From assembly GCF_000425945.1 (NCBI RefSeq), contig NZ_AUEK01000011.1:124001-188000 (forward strand): 64,000 nucleotides of DNA, read 5' to 3'. This stretch comes from Candidatus Solirubrobacter pratensis. GTDB lineage: Bacteria > Actinomycetota > Thermoleophilia > Solirubrobacterales > Solirubrobacteraceae. The notes beneath the pieces were generated by a model. That model made no database searches. It worked only from the letters and a program-made list of their open reading frames with translations, and had not been told where the DNA came from. Below, piece by piece: positions 36,424 to 44,798 of the stretch; position 1 is the stretch's first letter, and every line of letters begins with the position of its first letter. Position numbers and translations under genes: made by a program.

Positions 36424-36983
36424 GCGCCGATCTCCTGATCGCCGTCCTCGCGCTCGCCGTCGGCGCCGGCGGCGGCTGGGCGCTGGCGCGCCGGCGGCGG
36501 GCGCGCTCGCGCCACGGCGCGGGGCGCGTCCGCCGGATCATGCTCCCGTTCACGGGCGCGACGATCCCCCGCCGCGCGCTCGACGCCGCGCTGCGGCTCG
36601 CGCGCGCGGAGAACGCGGTGCTCGTGCCCGCGTTCCTCGCCACCGTCCCGCGCCACCTGCCGCTCGACGCGGCGATCCCCGCGCAGTGCAGCCTCGGCAT
36701 GCCGGTGCTCGAGGCGATCGAGCAGGTCGCCGCGGGATCGGACGTGGAGGTCGATGCGCGCGTCGCCCGCGGGCGCACCTACCGGCACGCGCTCGAGCAG
36801 CTGCTCGCCGAGGAGCCGGTCGATCGGGTGATCGTCCCCACCTCCGGCAACCTACGCGGCGGCCTCACCGGCGACGACCTCGTCTGGCTCCTGCAGCGCG
36901 TGCCGGCCGAGATCCTGATCCTGCGGCCGAACGCCGCGGACGGCAAGCGCGTCACGGAGGCGGCCGTCCATGGGCACTTCTGA
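36420..36983 (+). CDS. Membrane-anchored universal-stress-protein-like protein
   Basis: This 187-residue protein has an N-terminal helix (LLIAVLALAVGAGGGWALA) followed by an Arg-rich stretch that would stay in the cytoplasm. A Usp/Rossmann-like domain follows: RRIMLPFTGATIPRRALDAAL, then EQLLAEEPVDRVIVPTSG and LLQRVPAEILILRP. The ATP-binding G-2X-G-9X-G(S/T) pattern is not obvious. Its ATG overlaps the KdpD-like stop by four bases, so it ends the kdp operon. A tethered Usp domain could substitute for the membrane part that the split KdpD lacks, but this is inference. Confidence 0.75.
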   Translation: MSADLLIAVLALAVGAGGGWALARRRRARSRHGAGRVRRIMLPFTGATIPRRALDAALRLARAENAVLVPAFLATVPRHLPLDAAIPAQCSLGMPVLEAIEQVAAGSDVEVDARVARGRTYRHALEQLLAEEPVDRVIVPTSGNLRGGLTGDDLVWLLQRVPAEILILRPNAADGKRVTEAAVHGHF

Positions 36984-36992
36984 CAACTGAAC

Positions 36993-37022
36993 TTGCTGAA
37001 ATGTCTGAGATCTGTGTAATCT
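36993..37022 (+). promoter_or_regulatory. Promoter of the GbsR-DrrAB operon
   Basis: TTGCTG at 36993-36998 and TAATCT at 37017-37022 are spaced by 18 bases. The ATG at 37033 is only ten bases after the -10, so the transcript would be leaderless or nearly so; no ribosome site precedes the ATG. The -10 lies inside the operator described next. Confidence 0.5.
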
Positions 37023-37026
37023 CAGA
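37004..37026. promoter_or_regulatory. Inverted-repeat operator at the GbsR/MarR regulator gene
   Basis: Perfect eight-base arms TCTGAGAT (37004-37011) and ATCTCAGA (37019-37026) are separated by seven bases. The 15-base centre-to-centre spacing suits a dimeric winged-helix protein on one face of DNA. It covers the predicted -10 of the operon, implying autorepression. Confidence 0.65.
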
Positions 37027-37032
37027 GATCAG

Positions 37033-37515
37033 ATGCCAAGCAGCGGCGAGCTCTCCTTCGTCGACCAGGTCGGTCGGCACTACCAGCGCCACTACGCCGT
37101 GCCGCCGATGGTCGGTCGCGTCATCGGCTGGCTCTCGATCTGCGACCCGCCGGAGCAGACGATCGCCGAGATCGCCGACGCCCTCCAGGCGAGCCGCAGC
37201 GCGGTCGGCACCGCGTTGTCCATGCTCGAGACATGGGGGTCGGTGCAGCGCATGCGCGTCCCGGGCGAGCGCGCGGACCACGTGAAGCTGAACCTGGTCG
37301 CGACGCAGAGCCTCGATTCGCCGGCGGAGTACGGCGCCCTCGCGGCGCTGGCGCGCCACGGGCTCGACGTCCTGCGCGACGCACCGGCCGCACGCCGCGC
37401 CCGGCTGCTCGAGCTGGCCGCGTTCTCGGAGTTCCTGCTCGAGCGTCTCCCCACCCTTGCCGACGAATGGCGCGCACGCCGGGACGAGCTGCGCACCTCA
37501 GGAGAACTGCCATGA
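37033..37515 (+). CDS. GbsR/MarR-type transcriptional regulator
   Basis: This 160-residue winged-helix regulator matches the GbsR-like MarR subgroup: FVDQVGRHYQRHYAVPPMVGRVIGWL at the N-terminus, then EIADALQASRSAVGTALSMLETWGSVQRMRVPGER, then a long helical C-terminus. It overlaps the ABC ATPase gene by four bases and begins almost at its transcription start. The inverted repeat overlying its promoter suggests it represses its own operon until a drug-like ligand binds, as for other regulators of DrrAB-type exporters. Confidence 0.88.
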   Translation: MPSSGELSFVDQVGRHYQRHYAVPPMVGRVIGWLSICDPPEQTIAEIADALQASRSAVGTALSMLETWGSVQRMRVPGERADHVKLNLVATQSLDSPAEYGALAALARHGLDVLRDAPAARRARLLELAAFSEFLLERLPTLADEWRARRDELRTSGELP

Positions 37516-38489
37516 CACATGAACCCGCGATCCGCGCCGAGGGCGTACGCCACAGCTTCGGCGACGTCGTCGCGCTCGACGGCCTCGATCTGGCGGTCGA
37601 GGCCGGCACCGTCTTCGGCCTGCTGGGCCCGAACGGAGCCGGCAAGACGACGCTCGTCCGCGTGCTGTCGACGCTGTTGCGCCCGACCGCGGGCCGCGCC
37701 AGCGTGCTCGGGCACGACGTCGTCACCGAGCCGCTCGCCGTCCGCCGCCGGATCGGACTGGCCGGGCAGTTCGCCGCCGTCGACGCGGAGCTGACCGGCC
37801 GCGAGAACGTCGAGATGGTCGGGCGGCTCTACCGCCTCACCGCCGCGGAGGCGCGCGCCCGCGCCGCCGAGGTGCTCGAGCGCTTTGGCCTGACCGACGC
37901 CGCCGACCGCCGCGTGGCGACCTACTCGGGCGGCATGCGCCGCCGGCTGGACCTGGGCGCGAGCCTGATCGGCCGCCCGCCGGTGATCCTGCTCGACGAG
38001 CCGACGACCGGCCTGGACCCGCGCACGCGGCAGGAGCTGTGGAACACGGTCGACGAGCTGCGCCGCGAGGGCACGACGGTCCTGCTTACGACGCAGTACC
38101 TCGAGGAGGCCGACCGGCTCGCGCAGCGGATCGCCGTCGTCGACCACGGGCGCATCGCGGCCGAGGGCACCGCCGGCGAGCTCAAGGCGACCGTCGGGAC
38201 CGAGATGCTGGTCGTGCGGGTCGACCCGCCGAACGCGGCGGACGCCGCGGCGGCCCTGGCCGGCCTGGCCACGCGCGACGAGCCGATCGTCGAGGCCGCC
38301 GCGGGCGAGATCCGGCTCGCGGTCGCCGACTCGAGCGCGTCGGTCGAGGCGATCCGCCGCTTGGACGCGATGCGGCTGCCGATCGCCTCGCTCGAGCTCG
38401 TCCAGCCGAGCCTCGACGACGTCTTCCTCACCCTGACCGGACACCCCGCGGAGACCAAGCCCGCCGAGCTCGAGGAGCAGCCCGTATGA
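37512..38489 (+). CDS. DrrA-type daunorubicin-resistance family ABC ATPase
   Basis: This 325-residue ABC-2 exporter ATPase has the Walker A GPNGAGKTT near 42-50, the Q-loop region RIGLAGQFAAVD, the signature YSGGMRRRLDLGASL, the Walker B VILLDEPTTGLDPRTR and the switch His replaced by Gln in LLTTQYLEEADRL, as is normal for the DrrA group. A C-terminal regulatory domain (about 220-325) ends with LEEQPV. It energises the permease that follows, with a four-base overlap. The exported compound is unknown; lipids or hydrophobic drugs are typical. Confidence 0.94.
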   Translation: MTHEPAIRAEGVRHSFGDVVALDGLDLAVEAGTVFGLLGPNGAGKTTLVRVLSTLLRPTAGRASVLGHDVVTEPLAVRRRIGLAGQFAAVDAELTGRENVEMVGRLYRLTAAEARARAAEVLERFGLTDAADRRVATYSGGMRRRLDLGASLIGRPPVILLDEPTTGLDPRTRQELWNTVDELRREGTTVLLTTQYLEEADRLAQRIAVVDHGRIAAEGTAGELKATVGTEMLVVRVDPPNAADAAAALAGLATRDEPIVEAAAGEIRLAVADSSASVEAIRRLDAMRLPIASLELVQPSLDDVFLTLTGHPAETKPAELEEQPV

Positions 38490-39286
38490 GCGCCGCCACC
38501 CAGGTACCCGAGCGCTCGCACCTGACGCTCGCGGAGGCGTTCGCCGACAGCCGCGTGATGGCCGGCCGGCAGCTGCGCAAGACGATCCGCCGGCCGGTCT
38601 ACGTCATCTTCGCGTTCGTGCAGCCCGTGATGTTCGTGCTGCTGTTCCGCTACGTCTTCGGCGGCGCGATCAACACCGGCGACGTCGATTACGTCGACTT
38701 CCTGATGCCGGGGATCATCGTCCAGACCGCGATCTTCGGCGCGCTGCTGACCGGCATCGGTCTCACCGAGGATCTCAAGGCGGGCGTCGTGGACCGGTTC
38801 CGCTCGCTCCCGATCGCCCGCTCGGCGGTGCTCGTCGGGCGCACGGCGGCGGACGTCGTGATGAACGTGATGACGCTGATCGTGATGGTGCTCGTCGGCG
38901 TCATCGTCGGCTTCCGCCCGAGCGAGCCGGTGTACGAGCTCCTGCTCGCGTTCGTCCTGGTGCTCGCGTTCGCCTACGTGTTCTCGTGGATCAGCGCGTT
39001 CGTCGGGCTGTCGGTGAAGGACCCCGAGACGGCCCAGTCGGCCGGGTTCATCTGGGTCTTCCCGCTCACGTTCGTCTCCTCCGCGTTCGTGCCCACCGAC
39101 TCGATGCCCGGCGCGCTGCAGGCGTTCGCCGAGGTCAATCCCGTCACGCTCGCCGTCGACGCCGCCCGCGCTCTGACGATCGGCGTCGGAGACGTGAAGG
39201 GACCGCTGCTCGGCACGCTCGCCTGGCTCGTGGGGCTGCTGATCGTGTTCGTCCCGCTCGCCGTCCGCGCGTTCCGCCGGGCATAG
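38486..39286 (+). CDS. DrrB-type ABC-2 permease
   Basis: This 266-residue membrane protein of the ABC-2 type has six helices, starting after an N-terminal amphipathic segment (ADSRVMAGRQLRKTIRRPVYV). Conserved elements are QPVMFVLLFRYVFGGAI, DYVDFLMPGIIVQT, the coupling-helix stretch LTEDLKAGVVDRFRSLPIARSAVL and FVSSAFVPTDSMPG, all typical of DrrB. It forms the membrane part of the exporter with the ATPase just upstream. The operon ends here; a LuxR-type regulator gene begins 53 bases later. Confidence 0.93.
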   Translation: MSAATQVPERSHLTLAEAFADSRVMAGRQLRKTIRRPVYVIFAFVQPVMFVLLFRYVFGGAINTGDVDYVDFLMPGIIVQTAIFGALLTGIGLTEDLKAGVVDRFRSLPIARSAVLVGRTAADVVMNVMTLIVMVLVGVIVGFRPSEPVYELLLAFVLVLAFAYVFSWISAFVGLSVKDPETAQSAGFIWVFPLTFVSSAFVPTDSMPGALQAFAEVNPVTLAVDAARALTIGVGDVKGPLLGTLAWLVGLLIVFVPLAVRAFRRA

Positions 39287-39339
39287 GCGCCGCCGCCCGC
39301 ATGTAGATTCCGTCGACTTCGCCGTGGGACGATGTCGCC

Positions 39340-41937
39340 ATGGCCGACCAGGTGCTCGAGCGAGAGGCGGCGCTCGAGGCCCTTGGCGCGGCGGTCGCGG
39401 ACGCCGGCGCCGGCCGCGGCTCGGTCGTGCTCGTGAGCGGCGAGGCGGGGATCGGCAAGACGAGCCTGATGCGCGCGTTCGCCGCCGGCATCCCGGACGG
39501 AGTGCGGCTGCTCGCCGCGGCGTGCGACGACCTCGCGACCCCACGCGCGCTCGGGCCGCTGCGCGACGCGGCGGCCGGCGGCGACGGGCCGCTCGCCCGG
39601 GCGCTGAGCGGCGACCGGCCGGGCGACGACGTGTTCGCCGCCGCGCTCGACGAGCTCGCCTGCGGCGCGACCGTGCTGCTGATCGAGGACGCGCACTGGG
39701 CCGACGACGCCACCGTCGACGTGCTCGGCTACCTGGCGCGCCGCATCGAGGCGCTCGGCGCCGTGCTCGTCGTGACCTTCCGCGACGACGAGCTCGGCCC
39801 GGGCCACGCGCTGCTGCGGATGCTCGGCGCGCTCGCCGGCGCTCCGGTCGAGCGCGTGCGCCTGCAGCCGCTCTCGCTCGCGGCGGTGCGGCGGCTCGCC
39901 GCCGGCCTGGGGGCCGACCCCGTGGCGGTGCACCGGAGCACCGGCGGCAACCCGTTCTTCGTCACCGAGGTGCTCGCCTCGCCTGACGCCGGCGTGCCGG
40001 CGAGCGTCGTGGACGCGGTCCTGGCCCGCGCCGGCCGGCTCGGGCCTGCGTGCCGCGACGCGCTGGAGCGGATCTCGGTCGTGCCTTCGCACGTGAGCAC
40101 GGATCTGGCGGAGCGGTTGCTCGGCGACGGCGTCGCGGCGCTCGCCGAGGCGGAGGCGGCGGGCGTGCTCGAGGCAGGCCCGCGCGGCGTCGCGTTCCGC
40201 CATGAGCTCGCACGGCGCGCGGTCGAGCTGAGCCTGCCGGCCCTGCGCCGCGCGGCGCTGCACGGCGACGTGGTCGCCGCGCTGCTCGAGCGGCGCCCGC
40301 TCGACCGCGACCACGTCATGCACCACGCCGTCGCGGCCGCCGACGCGGGCACGATCGTCGCCGTGGGGCCTGCGGCGGCGCGCGATGCGGCGAGGGCCGG
40401 GTCGCACCGGCAGGCGCTCGCGCACCTCGAGGCGGTGCGGCCGCACCTCGACCGCCTGCCGGAGGCCGAGCGCGCGGACGTGCTCGACGACCTCGGATGG
40501 GAGCGCTACAACGCGCACCGCTTCCACGCCGCGGTCGAGGCCGGGCGCGACGCGGTCGAGCTCTACCGGCGGCTCGGCGACCAGGTCGCGGCGGCGTGCG
40601 GGCTCGTCCGGCTCTCGCGCCACCTGTTCATGGCCGGCGAGACCGGCGAGGCGCAGGAGAGCGTCTCGGTCGCGGTGGCCATGCTCGAGCGCGACGGGCC
40701 GAAGGCCGACCTCGCGCACGCGATGATCTACCGCGGCGCGATCATGGCGCTCACCGACGCGCCGGAGCAGGCGAGGGAGGTGCTCGCGCACGCGCGCCGG
40801 CTCGCGCACGCCGCGGGGCGCGAGGACCTCGCGGCGCTGACCTCCAACTACGAGGGGATGGCGCGGGCCGAGCTGGGCGATCCGGGCGCGGTGGCGCTCG
40901 TGCGCGGGAGCATCGAGGCGGCGATCGCGGCGCGCCAGTACGAGTACGCGGCGCGCGGCTACACCAACGTCGCCGAGCTGCTGCTGCGCGAGGAGCGGCT
41001 CGGCGAGCTCGAGGCGTTCGTCGACGAGGGACTGGCGTTCACGCAGGAGCGCGGGTTCTGGTCGCACGCGTACAACCTGTGGGTGCACCGCTGCGTGGCG
41101 CTGCTGCGGCGCGGCGACTGGGAGCGTGCGATCGAGGGGCTGCGAGGCACGCTCACCGGCGAGGACGATCCGGGCATGCTCCATGCGTACAGCGCGCCGT
41201 GGCTCGGGCGCCTGCTCGCGCGGCGCGGCGAGGAGTCGGCCGGCCCGCTGCTGGCGCAGGCATGGGAGCGCGCGCGGCGGCAGGGGCTGCAGCTCGGGCT
41301 CGCCTACACCGGCATCGCGTACGCGGAATGGGCGTGGCTGAGCTCGCGCCCTGACGCGGCGCGCGAGGTCGCGGCGGTGCTGCTGCCGCGGTTGCAGCGC
41401 GCCGGCGCGGACCGCTTCCGCGCCGAGCTGCTGCGCCAGCTCGCGCGCGCCGGCGTGGCGGCGGGACCGTTCGAGCGCGTGCCGGAGCCGTTCGCGTCCG
41501 GGCTGCGGGGCGACTGGCGGGCGGCGGCGGACGGCTGGGGCGCCGATCCCTACGAGCGGGCGCTGGAGCTGCTCGAGTCGGGCGAGGAGGCGCCGACGCT
41601 CGAGGCGCTGGGTCTGCTCGACCGGCTCGGCGCCGCGCCGGCCGCAGCGCTCGCCCGCGAGCGGCTGCGGGCGCTCGGCGCTCGCGTGCCGCGCGGGCCG
41701 CGGGCCGGCACGCGCGCGAACCCGCTCGGGCTCACGCCGCGCCAGCTCGCCGTGCTCGAGCTGGTGCGCGAGGGGCGCACCAACACGGAGATCGCGGAGC
41801 GGCTGGTCGTCTCGGTCCGCACCGTCGACCACCACGTCGCGGCGGTGCTGAGCAAGCTGGGCGTGCACTCTCGCCACGACGCCGGCGCGGCCGCCGAGGC
41901 CGCCGGCATAGGTAGCGCCGCCGGCAAAGATAGGTAG
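39340..41937 (+). CDS. LuxR-family ATPase transcriptional regulator (LAL-like)
   Basis: This 865-residue large regulator has an N-terminal AAA/STAND ATPase with Walker A GEAGIGKTSL near 35-44 and Walker B TVLLIEDAHWAD near 110-121. A long helical-repeat (TPR-like) middle follows, about 330-740. The C-terminal LuxR helix-turn-helix (LTPRQLAVLELVREGRTN, EIAERLVVSVRTVDHHV) is at about 800-860. Such proteins bind ATP and a ligand, then activate transcription of catabolic or secondary-metabolic genes. It stands alone between the DrrAB operon and an ECF sigma factor gene, so its targets cannot be inferred. Confidence 0.92.
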   Translation: MADQVLEREAALEALGAAVADAGAGRGSVVLVSGEAGIGKTSLMRAFAAGIPDGVRLLAAACDDLATPRALGPLRDAAAGGDGPLARALSGDRPGDDVFAAALDELACGATVLLIEDAHWADDATVDVLGYLARRIEALGAVLVVTFRDDELGPGHALLRMLGALAGAPVERVRLQPLSLAAVRRLAAGLGADPVAVHRSTGGNPFFVTEVLASPDAGVPASVVDAVLARAGRLGPACRDALERISVVPSHVSTDLAERLLGDGVAALAEAEAAGVLEAGPRGVAFRHELARRAVELSLPALRRAALHGDVVAALLERRPLDRDHVMHHAVAAADAGTIVAVGPAAARDAARAGSHRQALAHLEAVRPHLDRLPEAERADVLDDLGWERYNAHRFHAAVEAGRDAVELYRRLGDQVAAACGLVRLSRHLFMAGETGEAQESVSVAVAMLERDGPKADLAHAMIYRGAIMALTDAPEQAREVLAHARRLAHAAGREDLAALTSNYEGMARAELGDPGAVALVRGSIEAAIAARQYEYAARGYTNVAELLLREERLGELEAFVDEGLAFTQERGFWSHAYNLWVHRCVALLRRGDWERAIEGLRGTLTGEDDPGMLHAYSAPWLGRLLARRGEESAGPLLAQAWERARRQGLQLGLAYTGIAYAEWAWLSSRPDAAREVAAVLLPRLQRAGADRFRAELLRQLARAGVAAGPFERVPEPFASGLRGDWRAAADGWGADPYERALELLESGEEAPTLEALGLLDRLGAAPAAALARERLRALGARVPRGPRAGTRANPLGLTPRQLAVLELVREGRTNTEIAERLVVSVRTVDHHVAAVLSKLGVHSRHDAGAAAEAAGIGSAAGKDR

Positions 41938-41982
41938 ACCCCTGCCGATGCGCGCGACGGCAGGCGCCGGGAGAGTCGGCGG

Positions 41983-42486
41983 ATGCCGTTCGCTCCCCCA
42001 GGATACCGAGCGCTCGATCCCCAGAGCGCCGCCCGTCACCTCCCCCAGCTGCACCGCTTCGCCCGCTCCCTGTGCGGTTGCAGCCAGCTCGCCGAGGACC
42101 TCACGCAGGAGACCTACGTGCGTGTGCTCGCGCGACCGCGCCGCGTGCGCGGCGAGAGCGACTACCCCTACCTCGCGCGCACCCTGCGCAACGTCTTCCT
42201 CGACCACTGGCGCAGCGAGCAGCGCCGGCCGGCGCCGGAGGGCCTCGACCACGACGTGCCGAGCGCGCACGGCGACCCCGAGCTCGCCGCCTACGCCGGC
42301 GAGCTCTACGACGCGGTCGCGGACCTGCCCGACGACTTCCGCCGCGTGATCGTCGCGGTCGACGTCGCGGGCCTGTCGTACCTGGAGGCCTCCGGCACGC
42401 TGCGGATCCCGATCGGGACGGTCATGAGCCGGCTCCACCGCGGCCGGGCCCGGCTGGCGGGCTCGCTGGCTCCGACTCCGGGCTAG
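41983..42486 (+). CDS. ECF-type RNA polymerase sigma factor
   Basis: This 167-residue protein has only sigma regions 2 and 4. Region 2 reads LHRFARSLCGCSQLAEDLTQETYVRVL and YPYLARTLRNVFLDHWR; region 4 reads LYDAVADLPDDFRRVIVAVDVAGLSYLEA and IPIGTVMSRLHRGRARL. No anti-sigma gene follows: the 3' end instead overlaps the convergent histidine kinase gene by 65 bases. The Cys pair CGC in region 2 (residues 31-33) is unusual. The regulon is unknown. The start ATG follows GGAG and GGCGG within 12 bases. Confidence 0.9.
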   Translation: MPFAPPGYRALDPQSAARHLPQLHRFARSLCGCSQLAEDLTQETYVRVLARPRRVRGESDYPYLARTLRNVFLDHWRSEQRRPAPEGLDHDVPSAHGDPELAAYAGELYDAVADLPDDFRRVIVAVDVAGLSYLEASGTLRIPIGTVMSRLHRGRARLAGSLAPTPG

Positions 42487-43858
42487 CCGGTTCGATCGGC
42501 AGCTCGACCACGAAGGACGTCGCCTGATTGGGCAGTGACTCGACCCACACCCGGCCGCCGTTGGCCTCGACGAAGCCCCGCACGATGGCGAGGCCGAGTC
42601 CCGAGCCGCGGTGGCCGGTGCGGTCGGTGCCCGAGCGGTAGAACGGCTCGAAGATCCGGTCCCGCTGCGCCTGCGGGATGCCCGGGCCGCGGTCGACGAC
42701 GCGGATGAGGATGCGGCCGCCGACGTCGCGCGCGCGGACCGACACCGGATGGCCGCCGGAGTGACGATGCGCGTTGTCGAGCAGGTTCGCGAACGCCCGC
42801 TCGAGCTGGGCGGCGTCGGCGCGGACCGGCGGCAGGCGGCCGTCGACGGCGAGCCGGAACGTGCCCTCGGGCAGGGCGAGATCGTCGATCGCGGCGCCGA
42901 TCACCTCCTCAAGCGACGACCACTCCGGCCGCGGCTCGGCGGCGTCGGCCTCGAGGCGCGAGAGGTCGAGCAGGTTGTCGATCAGGCGCGAGAGGCGCGT
43001 CGCCTCCTCGATCACGGCCTGCGCGAGCTCGCGCCGCTCGTCCTCGGTGATGCTCGGGGAGCGCAGCGCCTCGGCCGCGGTGAGGACGGCGGTCAGCGGC
43101 GAGCGGAGGTCGTGCGAGACGGCCCGCAGCAACGCGGTCTTGATGACGTCCGAGCGCCGCAGCGCCGCGGTCTCGACGACCTCGGCCTGGAGCGCGTCGC
43201 GCTCGAGCGCGGCGGCGAGCAGCGCCTCCAGCGCGGGCGCGACGCGCAGCTGCACGCGCTTGAGTACGGCCTCCTCCTCGCCGGCCGAGAGCACGAGCGT
43301 GCCGATCTGGCGGCTGCCCTCCCGCAGCGGGAACACGACGGTGCGTCCCCCGGCGTCGACCGGGTTGAGCTCGATCGCCGCGCTGGAGAGGCCCAGCGCC
43401 GCCGCGAGCCGCTGCCCGACCGGCGGCAGCGCCTCCTCGAGGCGCCCGCCGCGTAGCAGCAGCCGCGCCATCTCCGCGGACAGGTCGGCCTCTTGGCGGC
43501 GCTGGTTGGCCTCGGCGGCGAGTGAGCGGGCGACCTGCGCGAGCCAGCTCGAGCTGACGGCGGCGAAGAAGAAGACCGCCAGGCCGACCCAGTCCTCCCC
43601 GGTCGCGATCGTGAGGCGCCCCGTCGGCGGAATGTGGAAGAAGTTGAACGCCAGCGCACTGGCGAGCGCCGTCGCGATGCCCAGCCACGCGCCCCACACG
43701 ATCGCCACGAGCAGCACCGCGAGCAGATAGACGACGCCGAGCGAGAGCACAGGCGCCACGTCGTCGAGCGCGAACACCAGCAGCGTCGTGAGCGCGACGG
43801 CGACTGCGGCGACCGCGATCCCCGCGGCCAGCGGGGGCTTGCGCCCGGGGAGCATCAT
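42422..43858 (-). CDS. KdpD-type sensor histidine kinase without the KdpD N-domain
   Basis: This 478-residue membrane kinase has four closely packed helices (residues about 12-108; DUF4118 pattern LALSLGVVYLLAVLL-like, then SALAFNFFHIPPTGRLTI). A GAF-like domain spans about 125-225. A HisKA domain has His249 in LLRAVSHDLRSPLTAVLTA. A HATPase domain has LLDNAHRHS, VVDRGPGIP, FEPFYRSG and GSGLGLAIV. This is exactly the C-terminal half of KdpD. The N-terminal sensor is absent but occurs as two separate genes elsewhere in the window. It starts at one of two adjacent ATGs (43858 or 43855), 34 bases from the divergent CtaG-like gene. The likely partner is the KdpE at 27.7 kb. Confidence 0.9.
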   Translation of the reverse strand: MMLPGRKPPLAAGIAVAAVAVALTTLLVFALDDVAPVLSLGVVYLLAVLLVAIVWGAWLGIATALASALAFNFFHIPPTGRLTIATGEDWVGLAVFFFAAVSSSWLAQVARSLAAEANQRRQEADLSAEMARLLLRGGRLEEALPPVGQRLAAALGLSSAAIELNPVDAGGRTVVFPLREGSRQIGTLVLSAGEEEAVLKRVQLRVAPALEALLAAALERDALQAEVVETAALRRSDVIKTALLRAVSHDLRSPLTAVLTAAEALRSPSITEDERRELAQAVIEEATRLSRLIDNLLDLSRLEADAAEPRPEWSSLEEVIGAAIDDLALPEGTFRLAVDGRLPPVRADAAQLERAFANLLDNAHRHSGGHPVSVRARDVGGRILIRVVDRGPGIPQAQRDRIFEPFYRSGTDRTGHRGSGLGLAIVRGFVEANGGRVWVESLPNQATSFVVELPIEPASPESEPASPPAGPGRGGAGS

Positions 43859-43892
43859 CAAAACGCTAGCTTGGCGAGGGTAACCTCGGGAC

Positions 43893-44798
43893 ATGTTCGC
43901 GCACGTCGCGTTCTCGTTCGCGCCGCTGCAGCTCTCGCCCACCATGGTGCTGGGGATCATGTACGGCGTCCGGGCGCGCACGCTGCGCGAGCGCGGGGCA
44001 CCCGTGCCGGCGTGGCGGCAGTGGTGCTGGTACTCGGGCCTGGCCTTGATCGCCGCGACGCTGGTGTCACCGCTGGCGCACATCAGCGACGAGCTGTTCC
44101 TCGCGCACATGACCGAGCACCTGCTGATCGCGGACCTCGGGGCGCTGCTGCTCGTGGTCGGCCTGACGGGACCGCTGCTGCAGCCGATCCTGCACGTGCG
44201 CGAGCTGGCGTGGCTGAGGTGGCTCGCGCATCCCGTCGTCGCGCTGATCCTGTGGGCGGTCGACTTCTACGTGTGGCACCTGCCGGCGCTCTACCAGGGC
44301 GCGGTGCAGAACGATGCCGTGCACGCGCTCGAGCACCTGTTGTTCGTGGGCTGCGGGATGGCGATGTGGATGGCGCTGCTCGGACCGCTGCCGAAGCCGG
44401 CGTGGTTCGGGAACCTCGCGCGGCTGATCTACATCATCATCGTCCGCTTCACGGAGACGGTGCTGGCCAACGCGCTGCTGTGGTCGGGGACGGTGTTCTA
44501 TCCGCGCTACGGGCCGACCGAGCGCGACTGGGGCATCTCCCCCATCAACGACCAGAGCGCCGCGGGCGCGATCATGATGATCGAGGGCTCGATCGTCACG
44601 ATCTGCCTGTTCTGCTGGCTGTTCCTGCGCGCGGCGCGGGAGAGCGAGGAGCGCCAGGAGCTCGTCGAGCTGGCCGCCGCGCGCGGCGTCGAGCTCGACG
44701 AGCGGCGCGCGGCGCGCGCGGTGTCGGCCGGGCGCGGCGAGGCGCTCCGGCAGCGGATCAAGCAGTCAGCGCCGCCGCCAGCGCCTCCGGCGCAGTGA
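43893..44798 (+). CDS. CtaG-like cytochrome c oxidase assembly protein
   Basis: This 301-residue membrane protein of the Bacillus CtaG (caa3 assembly) family has about seven helices, starting in the first 30 residues. Motifs are YSGLALIAATLVSPLAHISDELF, AHMTEHLLIADLGALLLVVG, WAVDFYVWHLPALYQGAVQN, AVHALEHLLFVGCGMAMWM and MMIEGSIVTICLFCW. Conserved His pairs probably handle copper or haem during oxidase assembly. No oxidase subunits lie nearby. The last 60 residues are a charged helical tail (RESEERQELVELAAARGVEL), longer than in most relatives. Confidence 0.88.
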   Translation: MFAHVAFSFAPLQLSPTMVLGIMYGVRARTLRERGAPVPAWRQWCWYSGLALIAATLVSPLAHISDELFLAHMTEHLLIADLGALLLVVGLTGPLLQPILHVRELAWLRWLAHPVVALILWAVDFYVWHLPALYQGAVQNDAVHALEHLLFVGCGMAMWMALLGPLPKPAWFGNLARLIYIIIVRFTETVLANALLWSGTVFYPRYGPTERDWGISPINDQSAAGAIMMIEGSIVTICLFCWLFLRAARESEERQELVELAAARGVELDERRAARAVSAGRGEALRQRIKQSAPPPAPPAQ

